DNA of 17,506 nt from UBA5109 sp965662565 (GTDB lineage: Bacteria > Pseudomonadota > Gammaproteobacteria > Pseudomonadales > Pseudohongiellaceae), in contig CBFIHS010000039.1 in NCBI GenBank assembly GCA_965662565.1, positions 1 through 17,506 on the forward strand, in the 5' to 3' direction. Under the pieces are notes generated by a model, which was not told the DNA's origin, made no database searches, and saw nothing but the letters and a program-made list of their open reading frames with translations. How positions within the stretch are numbered: position 1 is the stretch's first letter; each line of letters starts with the position of its first letter. The translations under genes and the position numbers were made by a program. Shown here one piece after another: positions 16,546 through 17,506 of this stretch.

Positions 16546-17445
16546 TTAGCCTTTCCCTAACCTTCTTGACCAGCCTAATTTACTTCGACAAGTTGCATAG
16601 TAGTTATAATCCTTGGCGTGCAGTAATCGTAAACTTTCTGCTTTTTTCCGAACAGTAATGCGATCACCTGGTTCCGCAGTATATTCAACAAAACCATCAC
16701 AACTAATTTGCGGCATAGTGTTATGCCTATCTCCAACAACAATCGTAACTTCACTTTTTGCGTCTATGACGACTGGGCGACTGCTCAGTGAATGAGGGTA
16801 CATTGGTACTAAGACCATTGCATCCAGTCTAGGGTGCATGATTGGACCACCAGCAGACATTGAATACGCGGTAGAGCCAGTCGGAGTGGCTACAATTAGA
16901 CCATCTGATGCTTGTTCATAGACAAATTCATCGTCAATGTACAAAGAAAACTCGATCATTTGCGCAGCAATACCTGGGTGTAGGACTACATCGTTTAAAG
17001 CATCGCCAATTTCTTTTTCTTTGTCGTTATGACTTAAGGTGACATTCAACAAGAAGCGAGATTCTTCTTTGTAGTTGCCATCCAGCACTTGGCTTAAATC
17101 ATGCTCAATTTCTTCAGGCAGAATGTCCGTCAGAAACCCTAAGCGGCCTCTGTTAATACCAACAACAGGCAAGTTTTGATTAGCCAAGGTACTCGCAACT
17201 TTCAACATACTGCCATCACCACCAACGACTATCACTAGGTCACAATGTAGGTGGAATTCTTCTTGAACTGACACTCTCATTTTGGAAAAGCTTTTGTGTC
17301 CCTGCAAAAAAAAAGACACGGCATCATCGACAACTATATCCACGCCATCTCGGGCTAAGAGGAAGTCTACGAGAGCTACTAAAGAGTCAAATATATTGGG
17401 GTTATCTTGTCTAGCAACTAAGCCAATGCGAGAAAATTCCGACAT
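16546..17445 (-). CDS. nadK: NAD kinase
   Basis: Phosphorylates NAD+ to NADP+ with ATP, the only de novo source of NADP(H). 299 residues from ATG 17445 (E. coli 292). Seen: GGDGSML with catalytic D77 (75-81), the NRGRLGFLTD stretch at 98-107, NDVVLH at 151-156, and the glycine/serine-rich DGLIVATPTGSTAYSMSAGG (181-200). The start follows the family's N-terminus (MSEFSRIGLVAR) and has GGA eight bases before it; a GTG at 17490 would add 15 unsupported residues and would overlap the candidate -10 box TATACT (17477-17482, minus strand). First gene of the run nadK-rhomboid-yeaC-DUF2797-pepN. Whatever lies to the right is outside the window. Confidence 0.96.
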   Translation of the reverse strand: MSEFSRIGLVARQDNPNIFDSLVALVDFLLARDGVDIVVDDAVSFFLQGHKSFSKMRVSVQEEFHLHCDLVIVVGGDGSMLKVASTLANQNLPVVGINRGRLGFLTDILPEEIEHDLSQVLDGNYKEESRFLLNVTLSHNDKEKEIGDALNDVVLHPGIAAQMIEFSLYIDDEFVYEQASDGLIVATPTGSTAYSMSAGGPIMHPRLDAMVLVPMYPHSLSSRPVVIDAKSEVTIVVGDRHNTMPQISCDGFVEYTAEPGDRITVRKKAESLRLLHAKDYNYYATCRSKLGWSRRLGKG

Positions 17446-17506
17446 CAGGTATCCAGTGTTCGTTAAAAAAAACGCAAGTATATCATGCACGATTGCGACA
17501 CTTGCT

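Noticed and set aside
17446..17490. N-terminal extension of nadK from GTG 17490
   Set aside because: The added residues are absent from family members and the codons overlap a -10-like TATACT; the ATG at 17445 has its own SD.

Overview
The window looks like chromosomal core sequence of a gammaproteobacterium with moderately low GC. The proteins align from memory, residue for residue at their catalytic sites, with the Escherichia coli homologues of CysS, GlnS, PpiB, LpxH, Ppa, AcnB, PepN and NadK, and several neighbours (ppiB-lpxH beside cysS and glnS; the YeaC/DUF1315 family) are typical of that class. A marine lineage is possible, but genus cannot be set from this sequence. No insertion sequence, phage gene, CRISPR array or plasmid function was seen.

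Layout. 1-1197 (-): N-terminal part of the proton-translocating transhydrogenase subunit PntA, running off the left edge. 1198-1715: AT-rich stretch without a convincing gene. 1716-2018 (-): three-tRNA operon Pro(TGG)-Arg(TCT)-His(GTG) behind a strong sigma70-type promoter with a GC-rich discriminator. 2213-5396 (-): glnS then cysS, two aminoacyl-tRNA synthetase genes separated by 124 bp that carry a short 12-bp tandem repeat. 5544-6776 (+): ppiB-lpxH, divergent from glnS, stop and start codons abutting. 6801-7241 (-): DUF1289 cysteine-cluster protein. 7352-7885 (+): ppa, with a terminator. 7990-10584 (+): acnB. 10670-11812 (+): a DUF3095-family gene broken by two compensating single-base frameshifts. 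11836-17445 (-): compact five-gene operon-like run nadK, rhomboid protease, yeaC (DUF1315), DUF2797 zinc-cluster protein, pepN, with one 1-bp stop/start overlap and short gaps.

How it fits together. Most of the window is housekeeping: tRNAs and two synthetases, protein folding (PpiB), lipid A synthesis (LpxH), pyrophosphate removal (Ppa), TCA cycle (AcnB), NADP(H) supply (NadK, PntA) and peptide turnover (PepN, rhomboid). The least understood parts are the frameshifted DUF3095 gene, whose intact half carries nucleotidyl-cyclase-like Asp motifs; the DUF2797 protein, which I read as a cysteine cluster followed by a GIY-YIG-like region; and the long tail of the DUF1289 protein. I did not find a convincing entirely new multi-gene system.
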